Below are positions 24,702 to 32,212 of a stretch of 64,000 nt of DNA, piece after piece. The position numbers were made by a program, and so were the translations under genes. The DNA is from Bacteroidetes bacterium UBA6221 (GTDB lineage Bacteria; Bacteroidota; Bacteroidia; Chitinophagales; Chitinophagaceae), in the NCBI GenBank assembly GCA_002421685.1, contig DISB01000012.1, positions 1 through 64,000 on the forward strand, read 5' to 3'. How positions within the stretch are numbered: the first letter of the stretch is position 1; each line of letters begins with the position of its first letter. The notes beneath the pieces were generated by a model, which was not told the origin of the DNA, did no database searches, and worked only from the letters and a program-made list of their open reading frames with translations.

Positions 24702-25013
24702 ATGAACCACATTACTATCCAGCCTGAGGCCTTGATACTTGCCCCGTTTCCTATTTCGTTGTGTTGGGCGAAAATCAATTCCCCCTTCGCGAAGGGGGTG
24801 CCGCAGGCGGGGGATGTCCACTCGCGGGGGACTGAGTCCAATCACGGCCACGAAAAAGAACACCTGAAAGAAAAAGAGGAAGGGGATAATACCGCACTAA
24901 TAAAAGAAGTGAAACGACTGCACCTGGAAGAAGGTAAAAGTCAGAACGCAATAGCAAAAGAATTAGGACTAAGCCCAAGCACAGTAAACAAGTATGTACA
25001 TAAAGCTATTTGA
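24702..25013 (+). pseudogene. Fragment with a C-terminal helix-turn-helix
   Basis: An open frame of 103 residues whose first half is translated repeat DNA, but whose last 55 residues are a convincing HTH: KEVKRLHLEEGKSQNAIAKE then LGLSPSTVNKYVHKA. This is the kind of resolvase/primase-tail HTH that ends many mobile-element proteins in Bacteroidota. I read it as the 3' remnant of a longer gene whose 5' part has been replaced by repeats. Its stop lies 1 bp before a palindrome (25015-25057) that matches one after the Abi-like gene. Confidence 0.5.
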
Positions 25014-25014
25014 G

Positions 25015-25057
25015 TATTCGTGCTATTCGTTTATATATGTAGCGAATGGTGCGAATA
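25015..25057. repeat. Left palindrome of the Abi-like cassette
   Basis: TATTCGTGCTATTCG (25015-25029) pairs with CGAATGGTGCGAATA (25043-25057) across a 13-nt loop with one G-U and one A-G type irregularity. It starts one base after a TGA stop. The homologous palindrome lies at 26339-26384. There is no U tract, so it is not a typical intrinsic terminator. Confidence 0.65.
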
Positions 25058-25133
25058 GTTATCACCAATAGGTGAAAAACGCTCCCATACAGATGTAATA
25101 GAAAAACTTAATTTTATATGATAATGCCTGACT

Positions 25134-25730
25134 ATGAATTCAAATGAAAAGTTAGATGCTGTATTAAGTTACTTGAAAGCTGCCCATGATGACCGGATTG
25201 TCGTGCATAGGGGTACTGACAAGGATGGACGTAAATGGGAAAGTGTAAGCCCACTGGAGTTTGAAAAACACTGGAAGGACAACATACAAATAGGAATGAA
25301 CGCATTGACTATTAATGAAGAAACCAAAGAAGTAGAAGCTATAATGGACTATCTGGAAAACGAAAAGTTGGTAGTTAGTAAACTAAAAGACAATTCTTTG
25401 TATGCCTATAAAAAGTACATGATAACATTTACTGGTAAACTTTTTATGGAGAATGGAGGCTTTGTTGCAAAGCATCTTAAGGAAGTCGCTCAACAAACAC
25501 GAATTGAACAACTGGAGACAACCCAAATAAAGCAATCCAATAATATGACATTGCTTACAGGTGCGCTTGTGGTTGTTTCATTACCTGCTTTTATTTACAA
25601 CTCTTTTCAATTACTGGAATCAGACATTAATATCTTTACCCTCGAAGCAACTACCATACTGACAATATCAGTTTTATGTGTACTCGGCGGGTTAATGGTA
25701 GGGTTAGTTTTAAAAGAAGTTAAAAAGTAA
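25134..25730 (+). CDS. Unrecognised membrane protein, first gene of the Abi-like pair
   Basis: 198 residues. A soluble N-terminal domain (1-115) has helix-strand composition like a winged helix (residues 60-110: VEAIMDYLENEKLVVSKLKD, then YMITFTGKLFMENGGF). A short linker follows, then two TM helices (about 138-158 and 172-193) and a basic tail LKEVKK. No family is recognised. It is followed 8 bp later by a DUF4393-like gene, so translation is probably coupled. Soluble sensor plus membrane anchor next to an Abi-type protein suggests an anti-phage role, which is inference. AT-rich composition supports recent acquisition. Confidence 0.7.
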   Translation: MNSNEKLDAVLSYLKAAHDDRIVVHRGTDKDGRKWESVSPLEFEKHWKDNIQIGMNALTINEETKEVEAIMDYLENEKLVVSKLKDNSLYAYKKYMITFTGKLFMENGGFVAKHLKEVAQQTRIEQLETTQIKQSNNMTLLTGALVVVSLPAFIYNSFQLLESDINIFTLEATTILTISVLCVLGGLMVGLVLKEVKK

Positions 25731-25738
25731 ACATTACA

Positions 25739-26338
25739 ATGAAAGAAATAAATATTAAATCCGACACTATAGAAAAGGGACTAGATTTAGCAAAGGAATT
25801 TTTGCAGAGCATATTGAAACCCTCATTAGATGAAGTGGGTGAGCTGTTTGCTGACAGAGTGAAGCTATGGAGGGTGAAGAATCAGGTAAAAAATATTGAG
25901 AAAGTAAAAGCTATTGTAGAAAAAGAAGGTATAAAAACAAAGGCTATCAATATGAAAGTGTTGTTTCCCTACTTGGATGCAGTCGCCTTAGAAGATGATG
26001 AAACTTTACAAGATATGTGGGCAAATCTTTTTGCAAATTATATAGATCAGGAAATGAACTTGACATTAACTGTGTATCCTGAAATATTAAGGCAACTTTC
26101 TAGCGAGGAGGCTACAGTTCTGCAAGTGCTCTTCACTAATTCGAGATATTCGCCTATCCCATTGTCATCCACATGTGAAACGTCAAACCTAGAGCGACTG
26201 GGCTTAATTAAGCAAGAAACATCTACATATACAAATCTAGGAACAGTTAGCATTGAATCTACTGGAAAATATCAGCTAACTGAATTCGGCGATGATTTTG
26301 TTGATGCATGTACAAGAAATAAAAAATCGAGTATGTAG
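25739..26338 (+). CDS. Abi-alpha / DUF4393-like protein
   Basis: 199 residues. The middle segment LFPYLDAVALEDDETLQDMW then ANLFANYID (76-104) matches the core of the Abi-alpha (DUF4393) family, named for abortive-infection proteins. The N-terminus is helical (KGLDLAKEFLQSILKPSLDE) and the C-terminal 80 residues look like a winged helix (LSSEEATVLQVLFTN, then LTEFGDDFVDAC). No TM segment is seen, so membrane association may come through the upstream partner. It ends directly at a perfect 13-bp palindrome. Phage defence is inferred from family and context, not shown. Confidence 0.75.
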   Translation: MKEINIKSDTIEKGLDLAKEFLQSILKPSLDEVGELFADRVKLWRVKNQVKNIEKVKAIVEKEGIKTKAINMKVLFPYLDAVALEDDETLQDMWANLFANYIDQEMNLTLTVYPEILRQLSSEEATVLQVLFTNSRYSPIPLSSTCETSNLERLGLIKQETSTYTNLGTVSIESTGKYQLTEFGDDFVDACTRNKKSSM

Positions 26339-26384
26339 GTATTCGCACTATTCGCCCATCATAGATATCGTATAGTGCGAATAC
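26339..26384. repeat. Right palindrome of the Abi-like cassette
   Basis: GTATTCGCACTAT (26339-26351) and ATAGTGCGAATAC (26372-26384) form a perfect 13-bp stem. The first base follows the TAG of the Abi-like gene. The arm matches the left palindrome (25015-25057) in 13 of 15 positions. Confidence 0.7.
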
Positions 26385-26477
26385 AGTCGTTAGCACAAGA
26401 CTGCCGTACGGGATATGTGTAGAGCGTTCTTGTGCCGTAGCCGCGTAATGCATAGCACAAGCACCCAGCCCTACTCT

Positions 26478-26563
26478 CGTCATTGCGAGCGTAGCGCGGC
26501 AATCTCGCGTAACACCGGACACACCCCTCATTTCGCGAGACTGCTTCGTCCCTCGCAGTGACG
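26478..26563. repeat. REP-like imperfect palindrome
   Basis: Arms CGTCATTGCGAG (26478-26489) and CTCGCAGTGACG (26552-26563) with inner TCTCGCG/CGCGAGA pairing. The motif resembles REP sequences spread across Bacteroidota genomes and often mobilised by RAYT transposases; no such transposase gene is in the window. Confidence 0.65.
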
Positions 26564-26588
26564 GGAGAAACAAAGAACCCCCCACTGG

Positions 26589-26724
26589 TTTAAGTTTGCA
26601 ACTTAAATCAACAATAAAAGCAAGGCTGTGCCTGGCAGGGCTTTGGTGCAGATGATGGAACGATGAACAGAATATACCGGTCACAGACCTGCGCCTCATT
26701 CAGCATTTCAGTTGCAAACTGAAA
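26589..26724. repeat. 136-bp element bounded by inverted 19-bp palindromes
   Basis: TTTAAGTTTGCAACTTAAA (26589-26607) and TTTCAGTTGCAAACTGAAA (26706-26724) are each palindromic with 8-bp arms, and their TGC/GCA cores are in opposite orientation. The 98 bp between them contain no gene. It looks like a miniature inverted-repeat element. Confidence 0.5.
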
Positions 26725-26832
26725 CGAGGGAATACGGCGGGGAGAACCTAACCACTAACTACCAACACCTAACCACTAACCAACAGGCACGGTTATTGCT
26801 GTGCATTAAAAAAAACAAAACCTGTAAGACTT

Positions 26833-27318
26833 ATGAAATACTACATCATCCTGCTGCTGGCCATAGCCACTATCGGTTGCAAAAAAGAAGACCCCAAACC
26901 ATTGACGCTGGAACAAACCATCCTTAAAATGCAGGGCATCAGGATGTATAAGGGAATGTACATAACCATGGACAAGAATACTTTGGAAGGCTATCATACT
27001 GTAGACACACACTGGCTGGACAACTACCCGGTACTAATATACCCTATGGAGGAAAATACCATTACTATGAAGAGCCTGGACAGTACAAGGCCATCGTTTA
27101 GCAGCACCGAGGCTTTGCAGTGGCTGGCTGACCCAACGTGCAACGAATGCGTTTACTTTGGTATGTCCAGTGGAAACCAATATTATGGGAACAATTTTGG
27201 TGTAACGTACAACAGCCTGTCTGATAAAGTAATTAAAGTGAAAGCAAGGTTTAATATTATTTACGGCAGCGGCACGCAAAGAGTTACGTCGAAAGAGTTT
27301 GAACTAACGGAGCAGTGA
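26833..27318 (+). CDS. Putative lipoprotein, function unknown
   Basis: 161 residues with a lipoprotein signal peptide; the lipobox IATIGC places the acylated Cys at 16, followed by KKEDPKP, a normal flexible linker. The mature part is a mixed alpha/beta sequence with a C-x-x-C (DPTCNECVYF) near residues 100-103 and a Gly/Asn-rich segment after it. No family is recognised. It stands alone among repeats; the upstream 35 bp contain a tandem CCTAACCACTAAC duplication (26750-26780). Confidence 0.75.
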   Translation: MKYYIILLLAIATIGCKKEDPKPLTLEQTILKMQGIRMYKGMYITMDKNTLEGYHTVDTHWLDNYPVLIYPMEENTITMKSLDSTRPSFSSTEALQWLADPTCNECVYFGMSSGNQYYGNNFGVTYNSLSDKVIKVKARFNIIYGSGTQRVTSKEFELTEQ

Positions 27319-27356
27319 GACACAACACCATTTTTGATTTTTGACTTTGAAACACC

Positions 27357-27626
27357 ATGAATTACAAATACCAACTCGAAAAATACTCAGGCCGCAATAG
27401 CAGGTATGCCTGTCCGCAGTGCGGCAAGGCGCATCGTTTTACACGTTATATAGATACCGAAACCGGGCAGCACCTGGCGCCACACGTTGACCGCTGCAAC
27501 CGCGAGGTGGCGTGTGGGTATCATACAACTCCGAGGGAGTTTCTAAGTCAAAATTCAAAAAGTAAAAAGCCAAAAGTGTTACGGTTTTTGCGAGGAAAGA
27601 GCGTAGCGACTGACGAAGCAATCTGA
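27357..27626 (+). pseudogene. Truncated DUF6371 / PG0870-type zinc-ribbon protein
   Basis: The first 60 residues match the N-terminal zinc-binding domain of DUF6371 proteins: YQLEKYSGRNSRYACPQCGK, FTRYIDTETGQ, DRCNREVACGYHTTP. These proteins, encoded on Bacteroidota mobile elements and often linked to primase functions, normally run well over 300 residues. Here the frame leaves homology near residue 63, then reads through the left part of a REP-like palindrome (27587-27683) and stops. The gene is therefore a remnant. Confidence 0.7.
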
Positions 27627-27683
27627 TAAGCGGAGTAATGCTTAACAAGCTGTATAGATTGCTTCGTCGTGCCTCCTCGCAAA
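27587..27683. repeat. REP-like nested palindrome truncating the DUF6371 gene
   Basis: Outer arms TTTGCGAGGA/TCCTCGCAAA (27587-27596 and 27674-27683) and inner perfect arms GACGAAGCAATCT/AGATTGCTTCGTC (27612-27624 and 27656-27668). Single arms of the same family occur at 8220-8250. The element supplies the last 14 codons and stop of the truncated gene. Confidence 0.75.
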
Positions 27684-27797
27684 CACCAAAAACTTAGTAC
27701 ATCACCCCCTCCCGCTAACACCTTTGCCCCCCTTTTCGTAACTTCGCACACTATTTTTACGGGCATTGTTGAATGCTTATTTAGAAAATATTATTAT

Positions 27798-30700
27798 ATG
27801 TCTTACACGCCTAAGAATAAAGTACGTATTGTAACCGCCGCTTCCCTGTTCGACGGCCACGATGCCGCTATCAATATCATGCGCCGCGTGATGCAGAGCA
27901 GCGGGGTAGAGGTGATACACCTGGGCCACGACCGTAGTGTGGAGGACGTGGTGAACTGCGCCATACAGGAAGATGCCAACGCCATAGCCATGACATCGTA
28001 CCAGGGCGGCCACGTAGAGTACTTTAAGTATATGCACGACCTGCTGAAAGAACGTGGTTGCGGGCATATCAAAATATTTGGCGGTGGCGGCGGTGTGATA
28101 CTGCCCAACGAAATAAACGAACTGCACAACTACGGCATCACGCGCATCTATTCCCCTGACGATGGACGTTCGCTGGGTTTGCAGGGTATGATAGACGACT
28201 TAATAGAAAAGAGCGACTACCCCACGGGCAACCAGATGAACGGTGAAGTAGGCCATTTGCAGGATAAAGACCCCAAGTCGATAGCCAGGCTGATATCGGC
28301 TGCGGAGAACTTCAACGACCTGCCCGAAACACAGGCATTGCTGAAGAAGGTAGAAGAGCTGTCTGCCAAATCAAAAACCCCTGTACTGGGTATTACCGGT
28401 ACGGGTGGTGCGGGTAAGAGCTCGCTGGTAGATGAGGTGGTGCGCAGGTTCCTGATAGATTTTAAAGACAAAAACATAGGCATCATATCTGTTGACCCGT
28501 CTAAGCGTAAGACAGGTGGCGCCCTCCTGGGCGACCGTATACGTATGAACGCTATACGCAACGATCGTGTGTATATGCGCAGTATGGCTACCCGCCAGAG
28601 CAACCTGGCAGTGTCTAAGTATATACTGGATGCGGTGAATATATTGAAAGCCGCCGAGTACGACCTGGTGATACTGGAAACATCGGGCATAGGCCAGAGC
28701 GATACGCAGATAACCGACTACTGCGATACGAGTATGTATGTGATGACACCTGAATACGGGGCCGCCACACAGTTGGAGAAGATTGACATGCTGGACTTTG
28801 CTGATATTGTGGTCATCAATAAGTTCGACAAGCGTGGTGCATTGGACGCACTGCGCGATGTGAAGAAACAATACCAACGCAACCACAAGCTGTTTGACAA
28901 AGACCCTGATACCATGCCTGTGTATGGCACCATCGCCTCACAGTTCAACGACCCCGGTACCAATACCATGTACAAGTCGCTGATGGATATAGTGGCGGCT
29001 AAGACGGGTGCTGACCTGCATTCTACCTTCGAGATGAGCAACGAGATGAGCGAGAAGATATATATCATTCCGCCCAAGCGCACCCGCTACCTGAGTGAAA
29101 TATCTGAGAACAACCGCAACTACGATAAGTGGGCCAAAGAGCAATCGGCCATAGCGCAGAAACTCTTCGGTATAAAGAAGACGATAGAAACACTGCAGGC
29201 CAGTGATGTAGAAGATAAAGACCGCTTAATAAAAACACTGCAGGAAGTGTACAGCAAAACAGAGCTGGACCTGGACCCTAAGAACAAACTACTGCTGGAG
29301 AATTGGGATGCCAAGAAGCACCTCTTTACCGATGAGTACTATGTATTCAAAGTGAGGAACAAAGAACTGAAGATAAAAACGCATACCGAGTCGCTGTCGC
29401 ATACGCAGGTGCCTAAGGTAGCCGTGCCCAAGTTTGAAGCATGGGGCGAGATACTGCAATGGGCGCTGAGCGAGAACTTCCCCGGTGAGTTCCCTTATGC
29501 TGCGGGCATTTATCCGTTCAAGCGGGAGGGTGAAGACCCTACCCGTATGTTTGCCGGCGAGGGTGGGCCTGAGCGTACCAACAAGCGTTTCCACTACGTA
29601 TCGCTGGGTATGCCTGCCAAGCGTTTGAGTACGGCATTCGATAGCGTAACACTCTACGGACAAGACCCCGACCACAGGCCTGATATATATGGTAAGATAG
29701 GTAACTCAGGCGTAAGCATCTGCTGCCTGGACGATGCCAAGAAACTATACAGCGGTTTCAACCTGGCAGACCCCAAGACATCGGTATCCATGACCATCAA
29801 CGGCCCCGCACCTACTATTACGGCTTTCTTTATGAACGCTGCCATAGACCAGCAGTGCGAGCTGTACATCAAGGCCAACGGGCTGGAAGATGAAGTGAAC
29901 GAAAAGATAAAGCAGATATACAAGGAGAAAGGTATTCCACGCCCTACGTACAATCCATCAGTATTTGGTGGTGGTGCAGAGGGTTCTTTGCCACAGGGCA
30001 ATGATGGTTTAGGCCTCATGCTTCTAGGCGTTACCGGCAACCAGGTATTGCCTGCCGATGTGTATGAAAAGATTAAAATTGATACGCTGAAATCGGTACG
30101 CGGTACTGTACAGGCAGACATACTGAAAGAAGACCAGGCACAGAACACCTGTATATTCTCTACAGAATTCTCGCTACGGGTGATGGGTGATGTGCAGCAG
30201 TACTTCATTGACAATGGCGTGCGCAATTTCTATTCGGTGTCTATCAGCGGTTACCACATAGCCGAGGCGGGCGCTAACCCTATATCGCAGTTGGCGTTTA
30301 CACTCAGCAATGGTTTCACATTTGTAGAATACTACCTGAGCCGCGGCATGAACATTGACGACTTCGCGCCCAACCTGTCGTTCTTCTTCAGCAATGGCAT
30401 AGACCCTGAGTACAGTGTGATAGGCCGTGTAGCCCGCCGTATATGGGCCAAAGCTATGAAGCTGAAATATGGTGGTAACGAGCGTTCGCAGATGCTGAAG
30501 TACCATATACAGACATCAGGCCGCTCACTGCACGCACAGGAGATTGACTTCAACGATATACGTACTACGCTGCAAGCATTATACGCCATATACGACAACT
30601 GTAACTCACTGCATACAAACGCCTACGACGAGGCCATCACTACGCCTACTGAAGAAAGCGTACGCCGTGCTATGGCTATACAGCTCATCATCAACAAAGA

Positions 30701-31199
30701 GCTGGGACTGGCGAAGAACGAAAACCCACTGCAAGGTTCATTCATCATAGAAGAACTGACCGACCTGGTAGAGGAAGCGGTGTTGACAGAGTTTGACCGG
30801 ATAACAGAACGAGGTGGTGTATTGGGTGCAATGGAGACCATGTACCAGCGCAGCAAGATACAGGAAGAAAGCTTGTATTATGAAACACTGAAACACAATG
30901 GTGAATTCCCGATAATAGGTGTGAACACATTCCTGAGCAGTAAGGGTTCGCCCACTGTTATACCTCGCGAGGTGATTCGTTCTACTACGGAAGAAAAAGA
31001 ATTCCAGATAAATACGGTACAGAACCTGTGGAAGCGCAGCGGCGACAAAGGCCCTGAAATGCTACACAGGCTACAGGAGACAGCCATCAAAAACCAGAAC
31101 ATGTTTGCCGAGCTGATGGAGACGGTGAAATATTGTTCGCTGGGGCAGATATCCAAAGCCTTGTTTGATGTAGGCGGCCAGTACCGGAGGAATATGTAA
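27798..31199 (+). CDS. icmF: Fused isobutyryl-CoA mutase
   Basis: 1133 residues from MSYTPKNK at 27798; an upstream in-frame start at 27669 would add 43 residues that read through promoter-like and repeat DNA. Three fused parts in the order unique to IcmF: B12-binding domain (1-140, with D19-G-H21 for the lower axial ligand and [12 protein letters not shown]), MeaB-like GTPase chaperone (about 160-440, Walker [11 protein letters not shown] at 201-210, NKFD), and the mutase barrel ([21 protein letters not shown] and downstream). IcmF interconverts isobutyryl-CoA with n-butyryl-CoA and pivalyl-CoA with isovaleryl-CoA using adenosylcobalamin. A TAACTTCG near 27737 may be the -7 element. A terminator follows. 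Confidence 0.95.
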   Translation: MSYTPKNKVRIVTAASLFDGHDAAINIMRRVMQSSGVEVIHLGHDRSVEDVVNCAIQEDANAIAMTSYQGGHVEYFKYMHDLLKERGCGHIKIFGGGGGVILPNEINELHNYGITRIYSPDDGRSLGLQGMIDDLIEKSDYPTGNQMNGEVGHLQDKDPKSIARLISAAENFNDLPETQALLKKVEELSAKSKTPVLGITGTGGAGKSSLVDEVVRRFLIDFKDKNIGIISVDPSKRKTGGALLGDRIRMNAIRNDRVYMRSMATRQSNLAVSKYILDAVNILKAAEYDLVILETSGIGQSDTQITDYCDTSMYVMTPEYGAATQLEKIDMLDFADIVVINKFDKRGALDALRDVKKQYQRNHKLFDKDPDTMPVYGTIASQFNDPGTNTMYKSLMDIVAAKTGADLHSTFEMSNEMSEKIYIIPPKRTRYLSEISENNRNYDKWAKEQSAIAQKLFGIKKTIETLQASDVEDKDRLIKTLQEVYSKTELDLDPKNKLLLENWDAKKHLFTDEYYVFKVRNKELKIKTHTESLSHTQVPKVAVPKFEAWGEILQWALSENFPGEFPYAAGIYPFKREGEDPTRMFAGEGGPERTNKRFHYVSLGMPAKRLSTAFDSVTLYGQDPDHRPDIYGKIGNSGVSICCLDDAKKLYSGFNLADPKTSVSMTINGPAPTITAFFMNAAIDQQCELYIKANGLEDEVNEKIKQIYKEKGIPRPTYNPSVFGGGAEGSLPQGNDGLGLMLLGVTGNQVLPADVYEKIKIDTLKSVRGTVQADILKEDQAQNTCIFSTEFSLRVMGDVQQYFIDNGVRNFYSVSISGYHIAEAGANPISQLAFTLSNGFTFVEYYLSRGMNIDDFAPNLSFFFSNGIDPEYSVIGRVARRIWAKAMKLKYGGNERSQMLKYHIQTSGRSLHAQEIDFNDIRTTLQALYAIYDNCNSLHTNAYDEAITTPTEESVRRAMAIQLIINKELGLAKNENPLQGSFIIEELTDLVEEAVLTEFDRITERGGVLGAMETMYQRSKIQEESLYYETLKHNGEFPIIGVNTFLSSKGSPTVIPREVIRSTTEEKEFQINTVQNLWKRSGDKGPEMLHRLQETAIKNQNMFAELMETVKYCSLGQISKALFDVGGQYRRNM

Positions 31200-31223
31200 A
31201 GCTTATCAATACAAAATATAGAG

Positions 31224-31246
31224 CGCCCCTTAGAGGGCGTTTTTTT
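31224..31246 (+). terminator. icmF terminator
   Basis: CGCCC/GGGCG stem with a 6-nt loop followed by seven T, 25 bp after the icmF stop. Confidence 0.85.
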
Positions 31247-31251
31247 ATTAT

Positions 31252-31259
31252 TATATTTG
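31252..31259 (+). promoter_or_regulatory. -7 element of the CPBP protease gene
   Basis: TATATTTG ends 7 bp before the ATG at 31267, implying a nearly leaderless message. It directly follows the icmF terminator. Confidence 0.6.
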
Positions 31260-31266
31260 ATTTACT

Positions 31267-32091
31267 ATGTCCGAAACCAAACCATACCCGAGTATCCTGC
31301 AGGGGTTTTTGTTGATAATTCCGTACATAGCGTATCAACTACTATTCTACCTCGGGTATAAGATTTTCATTACTCAATTTGATATCGCATCTTTCAGCGA
31401 ATCGGTGTTGGAAGGTATGCTGTATATATCAATGCTGACGGCATTGATTCTATTCGCGTACCGACGAAGAAAACAGTCGGGCATAAACAAAGGGATCAGT
31501 TTCACTTGTGTTCCTGTCAGAATATTAGTTGTGAGTATTGTTGCTATGTTTTGTTTGGACGTAATGCTGGACATTTTCTATTATTATTTTCCACCCAGCG
31601 AATCTTTTATTGATTGGATGAAAGAGGAAATAACCGGCGGTTGGCTTTCTGTCCTGACAATAGTCGTTGCGGCGCCGGTTTTAGAAGAAATATTAATGCG
31701 GGGAATAATCTTAGATGGATTCTTAAAACGATATAGCCCGGTTGTTGCTATTTTTTGGTCTGCCCTGATATTTGCATTATTTCATCTCAATATCTGGCAA
31801 GGTGTGTCGGCCTTTTCTTTTGGACTGCTGGTAGGCTGGTTGTATTGGAGGTCAGGCTCACTGCTTTTGTGTATGATACTGCACGCATTTGGTAATGGTT
31901 TGGCTGTCCTGTTAAACGACATAGATACCGGTGATGCTGATACGCTCACCGAATTAATAGGTGTAGGATGGTATATGATTGTATTTACCATAGCCATCAT
32001 TATACTAATTGGCTGCATACGTTATTTACACAAACATCTCAGGTCACAACGGGTTGAGGACACTGATATAACTGCTGAATTACCGGTATAA
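31267..32091 (+). CDS. CPBP family intramembrane metalloprotease
   Basis: 274 residues with about seven TM helices. The three conserved motifs of the CPBP (Rce1/CAAX-type) family are intact: EExxxR (E140-E141-R145 in LEEILMRG), FxxxH (F169 to H173 in FALFH) and HxxxN (H206 to N210 in HAFGN). Members cleave substrates inside the membrane; bacterial roles include bacteriocin self-immunity and maturation, and the substrate here is unknown. The gene is transcribed from its own promoter between icmF and tamB. Confidence 0.93.
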   Translation: MSETKPYPSILQGFLLIIPYIAYQLLFYLGYKIFITQFDIASFSESVLEGMLYISMLTALILFAYRRRKQSGINKGISFTCVPVRILVVSIVAMFCLDVMLDIFYYYFPPSESFIDWMKEEITGGWLSVLTIVVAAPVLEEILMRGIILDGFLKRYSPVVAIFWSALIFALFHLNIWQGVSAFSFGLLVGWLYWRSGSLLLCMILHAFGNGLAVLLNDIDTGDADTLTELIGVGWYMIVFTIAIIILIGCIRYLHKHLRSQRVEDTDITAELPV

Positions 32092-32182
32092 ATTACCGGC
32101 ATTTTCTCTCATCTTTTTCCCTTAATAATTGTTATACAATTGTTTACGTAACGATAACAAAGCTAAGACAAGCATTTTATCG

Positions 32183-32190
32183 TAGTTTCG
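32183..32190 (+). promoter_or_regulatory. Putative tamB -7 element
   Basis: TAGTTTCG, the same variant seen upstream of the gene at 1357, lies 22 bp before the TTG start of tamB. Confidence 0.35.
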
Positions 32191-32212
32191 TAGAGTAATT
32201 TTATACATCTGT

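Noticed and set aside
24584..24841. 85-residue minus-strand ORF in repeats
   Set aside because: Translated palindromic repeats; related reading frames appear wherever the repeat occurs.
25015..26384. Integron cassette with attC sites
   Set aside because: The hairpins lie where attC would be, but the canonical core-site ends are absent and no integrase is in view; kept only as an analogy.
26259..26699. 146-residue minus-strand ORF
   Set aside because: Reads through the Abi palindrome, a REP element and the miniature element; not a gene.
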